A stretch of DNA of 64,000 nt, taken from positions 63,079,439 to 63,143,438 of the forward strand of contig JAKCOZ010000003.1 of assembly GCA_022605955.1 (NCBI GenBank), in the 5' to 3' direction. Under the pieces are notes generated by a model that saw only the letters and a list, made by a program, of their open reading frames with translations, was not told the DNA's origin and made no database searches. The position numbers and the translations under genes were made by a program. Position 1 is the stretch's first letter, and every line of letters starts with the position of its first letter. Positions 50,601 through 62,610 of the stretch are shown here, piece by piece. The DNA comes from Rallus limicola. Taxonomy: Eukaryota; Chordata; Aves; Gruiformes; Rallidae.

Positions 50601-51929
50601 AAGGGGTCATTTCAGGCATTGGGGAACTAAACTGGAGGGGCTCAGATGTTTCTGACAGGTGAGGCCCTGACATACTCAAGGTGAGAGATGCCCAGAGGGT
50701 CCCTGTAGACAGAAAAGCTGCAGGAAGAACTAAGTTTCCCTAATCCAGGGGTTCTGAGTATGGGAAGAAAACGCTTTCTTCACTAATAGCATTCAGTAAC
50801 TGGTCTTGGAGTGCAAGTTCCTTGTTCCTAGTCTCTTGTCAGCAGGAGGAGGAAAGTGAGAAACTGGGAAAAGTTTCTTTCCTGGTTGTTTACTGGCAAC
50901 TGCCTTAAAATTTTGAAGTGTCAGTTGTATTAAAGCCATTATCTGAACACAAAGTGTCAAGTGTCATGAGCATTAGGGACAATGTGGGAACTCCTTTCCT
51001 CTGCTAGACCTAGTAAGTAAGGGAAGGGCAAGGTGAATTCAGAGACACAAAGGCTGTTTCTTCTTCAAGCTGGAGCTGACTGTGAGGTGGTTGCATCAAA
51101 ATTTTAAAAGCACCTTGTAAAAATCTGCCAGTGTTTAATAACCCTTTCTGGCACAAAACTGCCTTATTTTGAGGTTGAGTGTGCCTAATTTTCAGCTGCT
51201 GGATTTAGTTGTGTCTTCAGAACCAAGATCGCAAAGTGATAAGCTCCCAGTTCAGCCTTCTCTTTGACAAGATGAGGGGCTTGCATTTCATGTCCTAATG
51301 TCTGTCTCCCAGCCCCTGGGTGATTTGGGAGGGCTGCCTGTGAACCTTCCACGGCATCCATGTGTTCTGAAGGGTTCACCCTAGAGCAGGTGCCGTGGCT
51401 GTGAGCGATGGCAGCGTGGCCTCGTCTGCGCAGTATTACCCCTTTGACACTTCCAGGAGGAGCCTTGTTTGGAGGTCTTGGGCTGTTCTCATTGCACTTG
51501 GAATCACAGCTCTATTTCTTCGAAGCAGAAAGTCTGTGAGTGAAACCAGGAGACCCTGCTAAATATAGAAACGAGGAGGAAAAATTAATGTGAAGTAGAA
51601 ATACGGAGCAGGAAACAAAAGATACTGCAGGATTCAATTTGGGGATGGAGCATGAACCTGGGGGTGCAGCATCTGTGCGCTCAGCCACCTTGAAAACAAT
51701 CTGAAAGACAGACACATTTGATGGGGTGAGGGAGGCCCAGACAGCAGAAACCCTCAGAAGGGGAAGAGTGAACAAAGCACGAGGCGGTAATGCCTGATAG
51801 CAACAAAAACAGACGAGAAGACTTTGGAGCTGCAGGGGAGGAGGCAATGACATCTCCAAATTGCAGAGGAAATGGCTGCTCGTCAGTGGGTCTGGTGCCC
51901 CTCTATTTGCACTAGTGCCTTCAGCACAG
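47661..51929. other. Intergenic stretch, no gene seen
   Basis: Mixed composition with only short, overlapping frames on both strands and no recognised repeat. A short 'cttagggtttagggttggg' at about 47709 resembles telomeric repeats by chance. AATAAA occurs near 48931 and could serve a long KIAA1328 3' UTR. Confidence 0.5.
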
Positions 51930-52145
51930 GGATCTCATTACCAGAGAGTTTACTGGCAGATTGGAGGGATTTCAGTGAGGAGTAATAAAAATGATCAGGG
52001 ACTGCTAGAATTGACATAATGAGGAAACAAGATGAGAAGAGTCAGATATTTATAGCTTGGGTGAGAGAGACAATTAAAAGGTGGGGTGGGAGATGGACTA
52101 GGTGACCTGAAAGCCTTGTCTGTATCTAATAACTTCTTGTCGTCT
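51930..52145 (+). mobile_element. Old CR1-like LINE 3' end, sense
   Basis: 'gtaataaaaatgatcaggga', 'gaggaaacaagatgagaaga', 'atatttatagcttgggtgag' and 'gatggactaggtgacctgaa' appear in the order of old CR1 3' segments. The tail is worn ('gtatctaataacttc'). There is no frame. Confidence 0.5.
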
Positions 52146-53789
52146 GCTGTACAGAGGACTTGAATTTACCAAGGCTGTCAGTCTGACTCTTAACGGCCCT
52201 CGCTTCCCGTGTTGAAAAGCTCAGGTGGGTGTACTCTGGCTGTATCGGCGCTGTCAGGATGTCACTGGTGCTGTACTTTGTTTAAAAAAATAGTCATTAG
52301 CCATGTTGTGGAGAGAAAAATTGACACCCTGACAGTAAAGGGGAAAAAAATTAGACGTTCATAAAATAAAAAAGCCATTTGAAGGCCTTGCTGAGAGCAG
52401 GGCTGAGTGGGAAGGGCTCCTGGGTTGTCCAGCTGGTGACGCTGAGCCCTTCTCGCTGCCTGCACAGTGACCTGCAGAGCAGGGAGGTCCATGCAGAGCC
52501 AGCAAGTGTGAGCTGATTTATGTGTGAGGATGCTGCTGGTGGCACCCAGCTGAGCAGAACCTTCCTCGTAGGCACAGATGTGCACAGGCTGTTGTCCCCA
52601 AGGGCTTCTGAGCTCCGCGGATGGCTCTTGCCCAAGCTCTGTGCCAACCAAAATCCTGCCAGGCCCACCGATAGCTGTGGCCACACATGGCGTTTCACTT
52701 CCCATCCCACTGCCCACGCACCATGGGATCTAGCCCAGGGTGAGCTCTTCCCTGGACGTGGCCAACCCGCTACCTCACCTCTGGGCTCCCAGCACCAGGG
52801 GTGGGTGGGTGTTTGTGCACTTAGTTCCCCCTGTAATTTTGCACAGACCCACCAAATACACACCAAATATTTTTACACATATCCTCCTAAACGTGAGCTG
52901 CCGCTGTGCTCTGGTTTTCCCAGGCTGGAGACCCCTGAGAAGAGGGAAGATGCCATGCTGATGGCCCATCTGATTAATTACGCAGGAGCCTTACAGCGAG
53001 GGTCATTCACAAACTTGACCGAGATTGGACGTGCTCCCCAGCGCTGTGGAGGAGAGACCCTGGGTTTGCTCTGGACTTTGAGAGACCGCAGCAGAGTTGG
53101 AGGCAGACAAGCTGGAGACCTCTCAGTTCCTGGGTCTGCAGTCAAATTAAACCACCACAAGTGAAGGCAGCGGGGGCGTGTTTTCTCAGAGGCACTCTGG
53201 GGAGATACCAGAGGGGCGTTTGTTGAGTCTGATGGCGCAGCAGCCGCCCGGTTTTAATGATACCTGTGTGCAAAGGCCAGGGCTGCTTTCATCAGCTTCA
53301 TGTCTGCCTGACTTCCACAGAACAGACATCGCCCAGGGTGCTGGAAGGGAGAGAAAGGTGACCAAAAAATAAAAAAGAAAACCCATCCATTTTTTACTAC
53401 TTTTTCCATCCTTCTGAGCTGTGATACCACGCTCTGCCTGAGAAACAGTAATCTTATCCAGCATACTGTTGATTTAAGCCTCTTGGATTTATATAACTTT
53501 GGAAATGGTAAACTGTATTAATTTGCTGTGTTTTCAAGGGAAAGTTATTTATTGAGAGACATTTTTAACTCAAGTGCCAGGAGCCTTAAATCATTATAAT
53601 AAATTCATGCTATTCAGGGTTTCTTACATTGTAATAAATTTGTTTTAAACATGAATGAGGAGATCCATGATTTCTTTAATATACTGTTATGTATTTCCTT
53701 TCAAAATGACACAGCTCACTATATCAAGCGGGAGAATAATAGTGAGAGATTTACAGTACTTAAGAATAACACAGCCTGGGAATGTGACG
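52146..53789. other. Intergenic stretch with long overlapping frames, no gene called
   Basis: A 214-codon frame on + (52520-53164) overlaps a 171-codon frame on - (52351-52866). Neither has a family resemblance, and frame openness on both strands fits moderate GC with few TA words. A pyrimidine-AG acceptor-like site sits at about 52922, before a more protein-like stretch (LETPEKREDAMLMAHLINYA), but no convincing donor follows. Two AATAAA words lie at about 53600 and 53635. Confidence 0.4.
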
Positions 53790-54220
53790 TGTCAGCCAGC
53801 GCCGGGCAGGGGTCTGGCAGGCGCGGGGAGCCCACCGCCGCTCCCAGTGCCACCGCCGAGTTCAACGAGCCACAGCGGGTCAAGATCAGCGAGCGAAGCC
53901 GGCAGCTGGGCGGGAAGCTCCCCGCGGGGTGGGAGCCGCAGCGCCGCCTCACACTCACCTCCCTTTTACTGCACAGCGCGCCATCCCAGCCCCCGAAAGG
54001 TGATGTGGGCCAACTGCTGTGACCTGTGAGGATCACCGCTGTGCCGGGAGCAGGGCCCGAGATGCTCCTCAGCTCAGGGTCGCCCTCCCCATCCTGAACC
54101 CGGGCACCCGCTGCCAGACCTTTTCCCAGGGACCTTGTCCATCCTGGTTACGTGGTAAGGGGTGGGAGGTAGCTCCCTCAGCGGCTGCCAGTGCCCTTGA
54201 CGTGCGGCGAGGAGGTGTCA
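53790..54220. promoter_or_regulatory. Small CpG island
   Basis: CpGs jump abruptly from nearly none to about 19 in the first 165 bp, with words such as 'gcgcggggagcccaccgccg' and 'ctccccgcggggtgggagcc'. A TGACGTG motif (CRE-like) stands at 53784-53790. In birds such islands usually mark promoters or, less often, GC-rich exons. A plus frame here (FNEPQRVKISERSRQLGGK) is open, but has no family I know. The transcript served, if any, is unknown. Confidence 0.45.
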
Positions 54221-56094
54221 GGTAAGCGCTTAGATAAATTTCAGTTGCTGTGGTTAATCCCTGACACTCATTAAGCCTGTGCTGGCCCTGCTGCTCGCTG
54301 TTACACATGGGGATGGTCACAAAGAATGCAAAATAATAAACACTGTATCTGGCTTTACATCGTGTCCTCCCGGCTTCACAGAAGTCCTCGTGGACAGGCG
54401 GAGGAGGAGCTAGGCACAGGGACAGCCTTGGTGATGCCGGCATCTGAGGTCTGAGACAAGTCCTCTTTGGCAGTGTGGTTGAGGCTTTTTTGGGAAGCAG
54501 AGCCCCTCTGCACCATGCAAACATCTGCTGAACACTTGTGTCCCAGCCCCCTTCGTCTCTTCACGGAGTGCTGCAGGAAAGGAGTCTCATGTTTGTGGTT
54601 ATCTCAGGTAAGGGTTCAGTGGGGCAAAGCACCAGTGTCCTAAACAGCAAAGGCCAGCTGATTGCCTAGTATCTAACAAGGGCAACTCCCCCAGAAATGC
54701 CTAAAAGCCTTCCAGCTCCCCAGTGCTCAGCCTTGCTGTAGGGAAACAAGGAGCTGTGCAAGACCATCCTGTAGTGATGGGGATAGAGGTGAAATCTGCC
54801 CCAGGAATGCCCATGCATGGAGACAACAGCTTTTCCCTGGCTCTAAAGCGTTAGCAGGTCTTTGGGGGATGTGGCTTTGGCAGGGGGTAATTAAGTGCTG
54901 CTGGTTCTCCTGGGGGGGGTTGACCCTGCTGCTGCCCTTTCCCTGGCTACAGCTGGAAGCTAGGACACCCGAGGACTTTAGCTATCCATGGATGGACATG
55001 GAGCATGGCCGTGGGCTGCCTGTGCTGCGACGCTGGACAGCTCCAGGAGGAGGGGGGACAGGGACCAGAGAGGGCCCCGTGTGCTCACAGAAGTGATGGC
55101 AGGACCTCATCTGTCAGCGCAGAAAAATGTCTGGCCAATAAACTTGCCAAACGTTCCTAATAAAGGGCTGGATGTGTTATCATGTAGAATGGTTTTATAG
55201 GGGATGGCTATAAAATGTGCACATTGCCCTTTAAAATGCCAGGATGAGGATTGATTCCAGCAGGGTGGAGGGAAAGGAGGAGGGGGAACAAGGCTAATTG
55301 GAAAAGGGGGATAAATCCAGGGGCTTGTTTCTCTGCCGTGGGTCCCCTGAGTGTCAGGGAGCAGTAACAAAGCAGAAGTCACTGCTGGGCTAACCAAAGT
55401 GTATGGGCTGTGCCTGGGCTTCTCTGCTCTGTCCCTTCTGCCCTGTACAATGCTGGGTGTCCTTTCTGTCATCCTTTTCTTCTGTGGGCTCAGTCCAGCC
55501 CTGCTCTTCCTTCAGCCCAGGGAAAGCTGTGGAGATATGTCCCTCAGCCTCTCTGATAGTTTCTCCTCCCTGGTACTTCTCCTTTCCTTCCTAGGGGTCT
55601 AATACCCACCATATTGTCCTTGCCAGCTACAGTGGATGTCCTGCCCATCCTGGGGATGTGAGTATCTCTGTGCACTCCAGGCTCTGCTCGAATAAACAGG
55701 AGTGGGGGGGAACTGGGGAAAGATCCAGGGGCTGTTTAGTGCTGATCAATAAATATATTGTACTCCAGCTCACTTTTAATGCTGCAGAAAACGGGCAGTG
55801 ATTTCACTTAATAAATGTAGACAGTCTTGCAGAGCTACAGGACCATCTATTCTGCTAGACAATTTCTGCACAACAGGATGGCACGTGACGTGGTCTTATC
55901 TACAGGTGATGCTCGCAGGCTGCCCTGGGCAGAGGGGCCTGCCTCTGCGGTTTCATTTCCTTGTTAAAATTTCCCTGAGCAGAGACACTGGGCAGCAGAA
56001 CTCCCACGAGGTCTGGTAGAGGGAGAAATAAAAAAAAGAGGAAGAAAAAAAAAAAAAGAGGAAAAGAAAAAGAGTCTTCTCCTCTTGCCTCTTC
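54221..56094. other. Intergenic stretch, no gene seen
   Basis: GC is moderate; frames are short and overlap. It ends in an A/G-rich tract (56018-56074) beside the next CR1. I see no exon or repeat beyond that tract. Confidence 0.5.
56018..56074. repeat. Polypurine (A/G) tract
   Basis: Almost entirely A and G, with runs of 8 and 13 A. It lies just upstream of the CR1 at 56095. Confidence 0.85.
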
Positions 56095-56331
56095 TTTGAC
56101 AAGGGGCAAGGGCTCCAAGTTGGAGCACAGGGAGTTCCACACCAACATGCAGAGGAACTTCTTCACAGTGAGGGTGACAGAGCCCTGGGACAGGCTGCCC
56201 AGGGGGGTGTGGAGTCTGCTTCTCTGGAGAGATTCCAGACCTGTCTGGATACCTCCTTGGGTGATCTGTCCTAAGGAACCTGCTTTGGCAGGGGGTTGGG
56301 CAGAGTTCCAGCCCCTACAGTTCTGTGATTC
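56095..56331 (+). mobile_element. CR1 LINE 3' end, sense
   Basis: 'caagttggagcacagggagt', 'cctgggacaggctgcccagg' and 'ctttggcagggggttgggca' lead to a tail with one 'ttctgtgattc'. It is 5' truncated at the polypurine tract. It is closely similar to 41174-41489, with a small deletion before the tail where 'aactagatgatctc' would stand. Confidence 0.92.
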
Positions 56332-57930
56332 TTGTTGAAGTCACAGCAGGCATTCTGAATCTGGCTGCTGGGTGGGAGGTGGGCAGTGTTTGGGGAGATG
56401 GAAAAAGAGATGGGGAAAGTCAGATTTTTGCTGGAAAGGACTGATTCAGTGATGCCTGTTGGTGTGTGTTTATTGGTGTGTGCCAGTCTCACACTTTCTC
56501 TTTGGTCTGCTTTCTCTTTACCTGTGGAGCTGCCGGATTTTCAGTTTGGCAATTGCCATCCGAGGTGGTGACAGTGATGGGAGGGGAGGGGCTTGCAGTG
56601 AGTTCCTCAGCTCTAGAGATGCTCTCTGGCCACCCTTGGTGACCATACACAGGCAAACCTGGAATGCCCATTGGCTTCCATCAGGCTTATGAAGAAAAAT
56701 AACACTTTTCCCATCGATGGCAGAGGTGAGTCAGTATGTTCCAGTACAGACCTACTGCAAAAAGGACTGTGGTGTTTTAGGCCTGGCTGGAGGCCAGATG
56801 CCCACTAAAGTCAGTCATTTTTCAGTTGGATGAGGAGAAAATATCTATTGAGAGGCTCAGGACTGGAGATAAGGACAGGGAGAGATCATTCCATAATCAG
56901 CATCATGGGCAGAACAGACTCAGCACAGAATAAAGGAGAGAAAATTCTCTAATTGATGACCCTGCCCTGCACCCCCAGTGACACCAGAGTCGGGTGATGA
57001 GAAGTGCGACCAGATCTTAAAGCACCTTCCCCCACCCCTCCCTTCTTACCAGAAGTCACAACTTAGTATCCAACATGACTCATGGGTGTGCTGAGAGAAT
57101 GGTTTTCTGCTGTTTAACTGATTCTTCTGGAAAGCAGAGTGATGGTGTGAGGCACACCCAAAGCTGATGGGTCTCACCTCTCAGTCTGTCCCCAGTCCGT
57201 GCAGGAGCAGGTTAGGTTTAGTCAGCTGAGAAGTTTTAGGTCAGAGAGAGATCTCGAGCTCTCCGAAGTAAGAGGTGCTCAGGTCTGAGCTTTTCAGTCC
57301 TGCTGCACAACTGCAAAGTTTGGGGTGACCTCTGGGCTCCCAGCCTCAGACACGTGCTTGAGGTCTGAATTTGCTACTTTGCTTCCTCTTGGCCCCGGCC
57401 CATCTCTACTTTACCCACCGCAGCGAAATTTTCATTGAACACAGTTTTAGTTCTGGATCTGTAATTAAATTTAAAGGGCTGGTAAATTTTGCTATGAACA
57501 TTTTTCTGGCTCCCTTCCTAAGCATTTGGTCTATTCAACTAGTACTTAGTGTTTTGCAGATGCTATTGTATGTTATGTTGCCAACCACAAGTATGAAAAA
57601 ATGTGTGATTTAGAAAAAATACTAATACATTTGAGGTCTTGTTTTTGCTTTTATGATCACACTTCGAGGCTTTTTTTCCCAATGTTTGTTAGCGCTTTAA
57701 ACTTCTGTGGCGGGTGGCAATATCATCCTACCACTTGACTCCAAGATCTGTGACTTCATCTTCAAGCTGATGATCAAACCACGAGCGTGACTACTGCCTG
57801 TGATTGCTCTCAGAATTAAAACGTTTCCTCCTACATCCAGCAGTAAGGAAAATGAAACCTTCAGGTAGGGTTTAGTGGCTCACCTTGGAAGTATTTAATC
57901 TCATGCTAAACATTAAGCCATTCGGTGATG
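56332..57930. other. Intergenic stretch, no gene seen
   Basis: No exon or repeat supported. The block at about 57415-57640 is AT-rich and has the look of conserved noncoding sequence, with an open frame of 80 codons that I read as chance. Confidence 0.5.
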
Positions 57931-58228
57931 TCTGGGCACTTGTCTACTTTGAGACCCATGGGGGAATTAACTCAAATTCACTTTTAAAGGGGATTAATTA
58001 AACTGCATCAGGACCCTGTTTCTGCACTCAGAATTAAGATAAGTTGAAGCAAGACCCACCCCCCCCCCCCTTTAATTTACATTTTAGGGAATGAACTGAA
58101 AGAGATGAGAGACCTCTTTGACATCCAACAAGGGTATCCAAGGAGCTGCTGGTGTGGTTTAACTAATCCGTTTTACATTATACCTTATTTAACCCAGACT
58201 GAATGGCCTAATGTGGACAAGCCCTGAG
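57931..58228. mobile_element. Probable non-autonomous DNA transposon with long terminal inverted repeats
   Basis: The left end 'tctgggcacttgtctacttt' matches the reverse complement of the right end, 'tcagggcttgtccacatta'. Further in, 'ggattaattaaactgcatca' (about 57990) pairs with the reverse complement of the sequence at about 58150-58175, 'ggattagttaaaccacacca'. This gives imperfect inverted repeats of roughly 85 bp around a 120-bp centre with a C run (58058-58070). Flanks 'ggtgatg' and 'gatgatg' may be a worn target duplication of the hAT type. No transposase frame is present. Confidence 0.55.
58058..58070. repeat. Poly(C) tract
   Basis: A run of C with one interruption near its start, inside the inverted-repeat element. 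Confidence 0.85.
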
Positions 58229-59568
58229 ATGATGAGACTGGGTGTGATTGTACTCGGAATATCTGCCTTCCCAGCTGTTTTGTGAGGGATAGAAGGTGGG
58301 TAAGAAGCATGATGCACTATAAAATGAGACAGTTGATCTTGCAGAGCCACAGAGATGCCATGGAGCTTTCCCAGGCTGAGCAAATGCCCAGACTTACTCT
58401 TAAAAAAAAATCAAAATTTTTCTAGGATGGGAAATCTCAGCAGAGGTGGTGAACTGGAGAAAACAACCCCAAAATGTTTGCAGTTGTGACCAAGTTTTGT
58501 CCCAGTTTACCTTGAATGGGATCTCTTGTTTGTTTGTTTCGGGAGGGGGGATGTTATTTGAGATCTATCAGCTTTTTTCAACATTGGGAACAGTTTCGTT
58601 TTGAGTGAAGCCTTAGGCTCACCTTGGGTACCAAGGTGACGTGTGCACTATCTACACTTCTCTGACAGCTTCTTACTCTTATCCCTGCCATCAGTTAGCT
58701 GGCTGTGCTGTCTCAACCTTTGCCACAATTTCTGAATGGAGTTGGTGATGTGAGATTTCTTTTCCTTAAGGTTCCCACTGCAAGGTACAAGTAGTTTACT
58801 GTTTATTTTCATAATTTTATTTTATCTTCTCTGTTTTCTTCTGGAAATCAGATCCACTCAAACTGGGGATCTGACAAAAGAGTGACTCAATGTCTTGGAG
58901 GCAATCTTTAAAGTAGCCAAGAACACTTCTTTTGAAGAGGAAAACTGGTCAACTTGTCTTTCTGGGGCAGAGGGGCTCAGAGCAGGGGAAGCTCATGAGG
59001 TTGTTCCTTCAAGCTTTGTGCCAGTGTGTATTCACATAGGATTTTCATAATTTCCAAGCAAAGCTATTAAGTTCATGAGTTTGAAATCATGTATAGAGTC
59101 TAAGGAACATCCCATGGCTTTGAGCTCAAGCTCCACCTATGTCATGAACATGAAAATAGGCCTTCAAGGCCTCACTGTAATGCCCAGCTGGGGAAGGGCA
59201 GATTGCCCCCCAAAATCCTCTTGCATGTCTCCTGAGAGATGGTCAACAAGGCAGTGCAAAGGCACCAGACAGAATGCCTTGTGATAGAGGTGCCCAAGTC
59301 CCTTGTAGAGCCCCTGGGAAATGGCAGAAGCGGGTCTGAGCCAAACTTAATGGTCCTTTGGGGAGCCAGGGCACCTGAGATGGGCTGGACCAAGGTGAGC
59401 AGGGAGCCATGTGTGATCTGGCAGGGTCTCTGAAAGGCCTGAGTGGGGTGTGCTACACTGACAAGCCCTGTGAGGGGCTGGGTCTTCAAAGGACACAGGT
59501 CATCCACTGTGATGTGCTCAAGTAATTTAGCAGGTCATGGACGAGCTGGGAAAAATCCCGCAGGTCAC
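58229..59568. other. Intergenic stretch, no gene seen
   Basis: No exon or repeat supported. Frames on both strands at 59172-59507 overlap and look like chance. Confidence 0.5.
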
Positions 59569-59671
59569 TGAATCACAGAGGGGTTTGGGTTGGAAGGGAC
59601 CTTAAAGATCATCCATTTCCAGTTTACTTGCCATGAGCCAGGACACCCTCCCCTAGACCAGGCTGCCCAAA
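59569..59671 (-). mobile_element. CR1 LINE, antisense, 100-bp tail fragment
   Basis: 'gaatcacagaggggtttggg', 'ttggaagggaccttaaagat' and 'gaccaggctgcccaaaatgg' give only the last ~100 bp of a CR1. It is an extreme 5' truncation, which is common for CR1. Confidence 0.92.
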
Positions 59672-60921
59672 ATGGGTCATTGTCTTTTCTCCCTGTCACC
59701 AGAAAATGTGGCCTCTCATTATGACCTCTCGGTGACCAAGGCCTCTCATAAAGCGGCCTTGGTTGTTCCTGTGGCTGCTGGTAAAATATTTCCTGCTACA
59801 TTTCCCCTGTCACCTTTGCAGAAAAGTTCTCCTAGCACCAGACTGAGCTTGGGACTTTGTATTGAAGGGATACTTGGAGGTGATGATTATAGCTACAGAC
59901 CAAATGCAGCAGGAAACCTCCCAGGAACAGCCTGGGAGCTGGTCTTGGGCTGGGGGAGACTGGGGATCTCTCCCATCCCTTTGCTAGAGGAGCAGCACAA
60001 AGTGTTCCGGGGCTGAAAATGAAACCCTTCACATCAGGCGAATCCAAAGATGGGAATTAATTTTGGAAGAAGGGCTCCCCATTTTGCAAAATCCAGCTGC
60101 ACCCAAGCAGGTTCAGCGTGGCTTTGCTAAATCCTTTTCTGAGCCTCGCGAATCTTTGGAAGGGAACCCGGTCCTCCCCGCCAGCTCACCTAGAAGGTGA
60201 GTGTCAGCTTGGGATGTGATTTCCACAACTTCTGCACAAAGCAGCTTAGCAGTGGGCTCACTGGCTGATGCCAAAACCTCCTGGTGCTCCACTTCATTGC
60301 TCTTTCCTGAACGTCAGGCACAGCTTTGCAGAGAACTGTTGTTTGCAGAGAGGCAACTGAGTCCAAAGACCACATGGTAAATGTAACCGTGCATCATGCT
60401 GGGGGCTTTTAGGGTGAATGTACTTCCCCCCCTGCCCAGCTGCTAGCACAGCCTTGTGTGCAGTGTGCTCTGGGACATGTGCAGCCTCATTGTTTTCTTC
60501 CATCCCAGGCACACCTACCCCTGCATGGTACGTAGCTGCTTGGTACATGGGTCTGTACCAAGATAAAGCATGAAATCCCGTATCTCAGTGCCAGACAAAT
60601 GTTCTCACAAGTTAAACTGGAGCTGAGGTCTGTTGCTTTTGCTTTGGAAAGCTAATATTCTTTTTCTTTCTTTGAGGAAGCAGCTGATTGACCAAAGGCT
60701 GGTCACATGGAGTTTGCTTGGAGAGATGAGGGGAAAACAAGACGACCTGGACAGTGTAAGGAGTTGAGGAGCAAGAGGAAATTCTCTGACCTTTCATAAA
60801 GTGCTACCAATTAATTGATAAAGATTTAAGTGGGCTTTGCAAATGGGCGGGGGGGGGGGGGGGGGGAGGGGGCGGGAGGCTAATCTGAGCACAGATTTTT
60901 GACATGGAGCAGGAGAAGAAT
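59672..60921. other. Intergenic stretch, no gene seen
   Basis: No exon or repeat supported except the G tract at 60845-60880. Several frames of 60-115 codons overlap on both strands. Confidence 0.5.
60845..60880 (+). repeat. Poly(G) tract, G-quadruplex-capable
   Basis: Eighteen G in a row (60849-60866), flanked by further G runs: GGGC before, AGGGGGCGGGAGG after. It lies 40 bp from the tail of the CR1 at 60922. Confidence 0.9.
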
Positions 60922-61935
60922 TCACAGAATCTGAGTCCCAGAATGGTGGGGGCTGGCAGGGACCTCTGGACATCATCTGGTCCCACCCCCTGTTAAAGCA
61001 GGATCACCCAGAGCAGGTTGCACAGAATCATATCCAGGCAGGTCTTGAATCTTTCCAAAGAAGAAGACTCCACAGCCTGTCACCCTCACAGGGAAGAAGT
61101 TTTTCTTTATGTTCAGATGGAACTCCCTGTGTTCCAGTTTGTGCCTGTTGTCCCGTGTCCTGTTGCTGGGCACCACTGAAAAGAGTCTGGCCCCATCCTC
61201 TTGATATCCACCTTTTAGGTATTTCTAAATACTGATGAGCTCCTCTCTTGGGGCTTTTCTTCAGACTGAACAGCCCCAGTTCTCTTAGCCTTTCCACGTG
61301 AGAGAGATGCTTCAGTCCCTGAATCATCTCTGTAGCCCTTCCCTGGATTCTCTCCAGTAGTTCCCTGTCTGTCTTGAGCCAAGGAGCCCAGAACTGGACA
61401 CAAAACTCTAGATGTGGCCTCACAAGGGCAGAGCAGAGGGGAAGGAGAACCTCCCTTGACCTGCTGGCTATGTTCTTAATACACCCCAGAACACAGTTGG
61501 CCTTTGCCATGAGGATGTGCTGCTGGCTCATGGTTAACTTGTCCACCAGGACTCTCATGTCCTTCTTTGCAGTGGTGCTTCCCAGCAGGTCAGCCCCTGA
61601 CCTGTACTGGTGCCTGGGGTTATTCCTCCCAAGGCACAGGACTCCACACTTGCCCTTGCTGAATCTCATTTGGTTCCTCTTCACCCAGTTCTGTCATCTG
61701 TCCAGATCTCACTGAATGGCAGCTCAGCCTTCTGCTGTGTCAGCCACTCCTCCCAGCTTGGTATCATCAGCACACTCTGTCCTCTCATCCAGGTCATTGA
61801 TTAATGTGTTGAACAACACTGGACCCACCACTGGCCCCTGGGGCACACCACTGGCTACAGGCCTCAACTAGGCTCTGCAGTGCTTATCACAGCCTTCTGA
61901 GCTCTGCTACTCAGCCAGTTCTTAACCCACCACAA
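60922..61935 (-). mobile_element. CR1 LINE, antisense, about 1 kb, longest copy here
   Basis: The tail ('tcacagaatctgag', 'ctggcagggacctctggaca') is followed by about 1 kb of ORF2 in reverse. The minus frame at 61028-61684 is open for 218 residues and includes KGKCGVLCLGRNNPRH, RVLVDKLTMSQQHILMAKAN, SREVLLPLCSALVRPHLEFC and MIQGLKHLSHVERLRELGLF, the C-terminal part of the CR1 reverse transcriptase. It lacks the catalytic YADD-type region and is 5' truncated near 61935. A frame break near 61230 (PKRG) precedes the final block. Confidence 0.95.
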
Positions 61936-62120
61936 ACTAATTCAAACCAATTATAGCCTCCTTCACAATTTTGGTTGCCACAGAAGAATTCCTTTGTAGG
62001 AAAGATCCTTTCCCAGGAATACCAGGATGTTGAAGTGGACAGAAATGCCCTGGCTGGGCGAGGGTGGTGGAGCTGTTTGTATGACCCAGGGGGCAACCCA
62101 AGAGGAAAGGCATCAGCATC
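61936..62120. other. Short spacer between two CR1 copies
   Basis: No recognised repeat or exon. It separates the end of one antisense CR1 from the tail of the next. Confidence 0.5.
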
Positions 62121-62610
62121 TGATCTGGATCACAAGTTAATTCAGGGTGGGAGGAACCCTTGCAGGTGTCTGGTCCAACCTCCTGCTACAAGCAGGGTTT
62201 GCTTTAAGAATGGACCAGCTTGCTCAGGGCTTTATCCAGTTTGGTCTTGTAAACCTCCAGGGATGGAGATGACCTACGCTCTGGGATGGACTGGCTGTCT
62301 AGGCAGCCTTCTCCAGTGCTTGACTGTTCTCATGGGGAAGAAATTTTTCCTCATATCTAGCCTGAACCTCTCTTGTCTCAGCTTAGCTCAGCCTGTGAGT
62401 CTGACGTCACCTACAAAGCCTGCTGCATCCTCCAAGATGATCCTGAAGAACTGAAACAGGACTAGGTCCCAGAATAGACCACTGCAGTACTCTATCACTG
62501 CCTTCCACGTAGGGCACGACCCTTTCACTGTGACACTCTAACCCCAGGCATCCAGCCATCTTTTTACTTGCCTGGTTGTGCATCCATCCAAAATGTATGT
62601 CATAGCTTGA
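62121..62610 (-). mobile_element. CR1 LINE, antisense, older copy
   Basis: 'ggtgtctggtccaacctcct', 'gcttgctcagggctttatcc', 'cctccagggatggagatgac' and 'agccttctccagtgcttgac' follow the CR1 3' end in reverse. From 62430, 'actgcagtactctatcactg' and 'accccaggcatccagccatc' match the part further upstream in CR1, so an internal stretch of ORF2 is deleted between them. The terminal repeat is lost. Confidence 0.8.

Noticed and set aside
52520..53164. 214-codon open frame on the + strand
   Set aside because: It overlaps a 171-codon frame on the other strand, has no recognisable domain, and has no donor site after the acceptor-like signal at about 52922.
53651..54022. Frame through the CpG island (FNEPQRVKISERSRQLGGK) as a coding exon
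   Set aside because: It stays open in a CpG-rich block where stops are rare, and I recognise no family; the island itself is reported instead.
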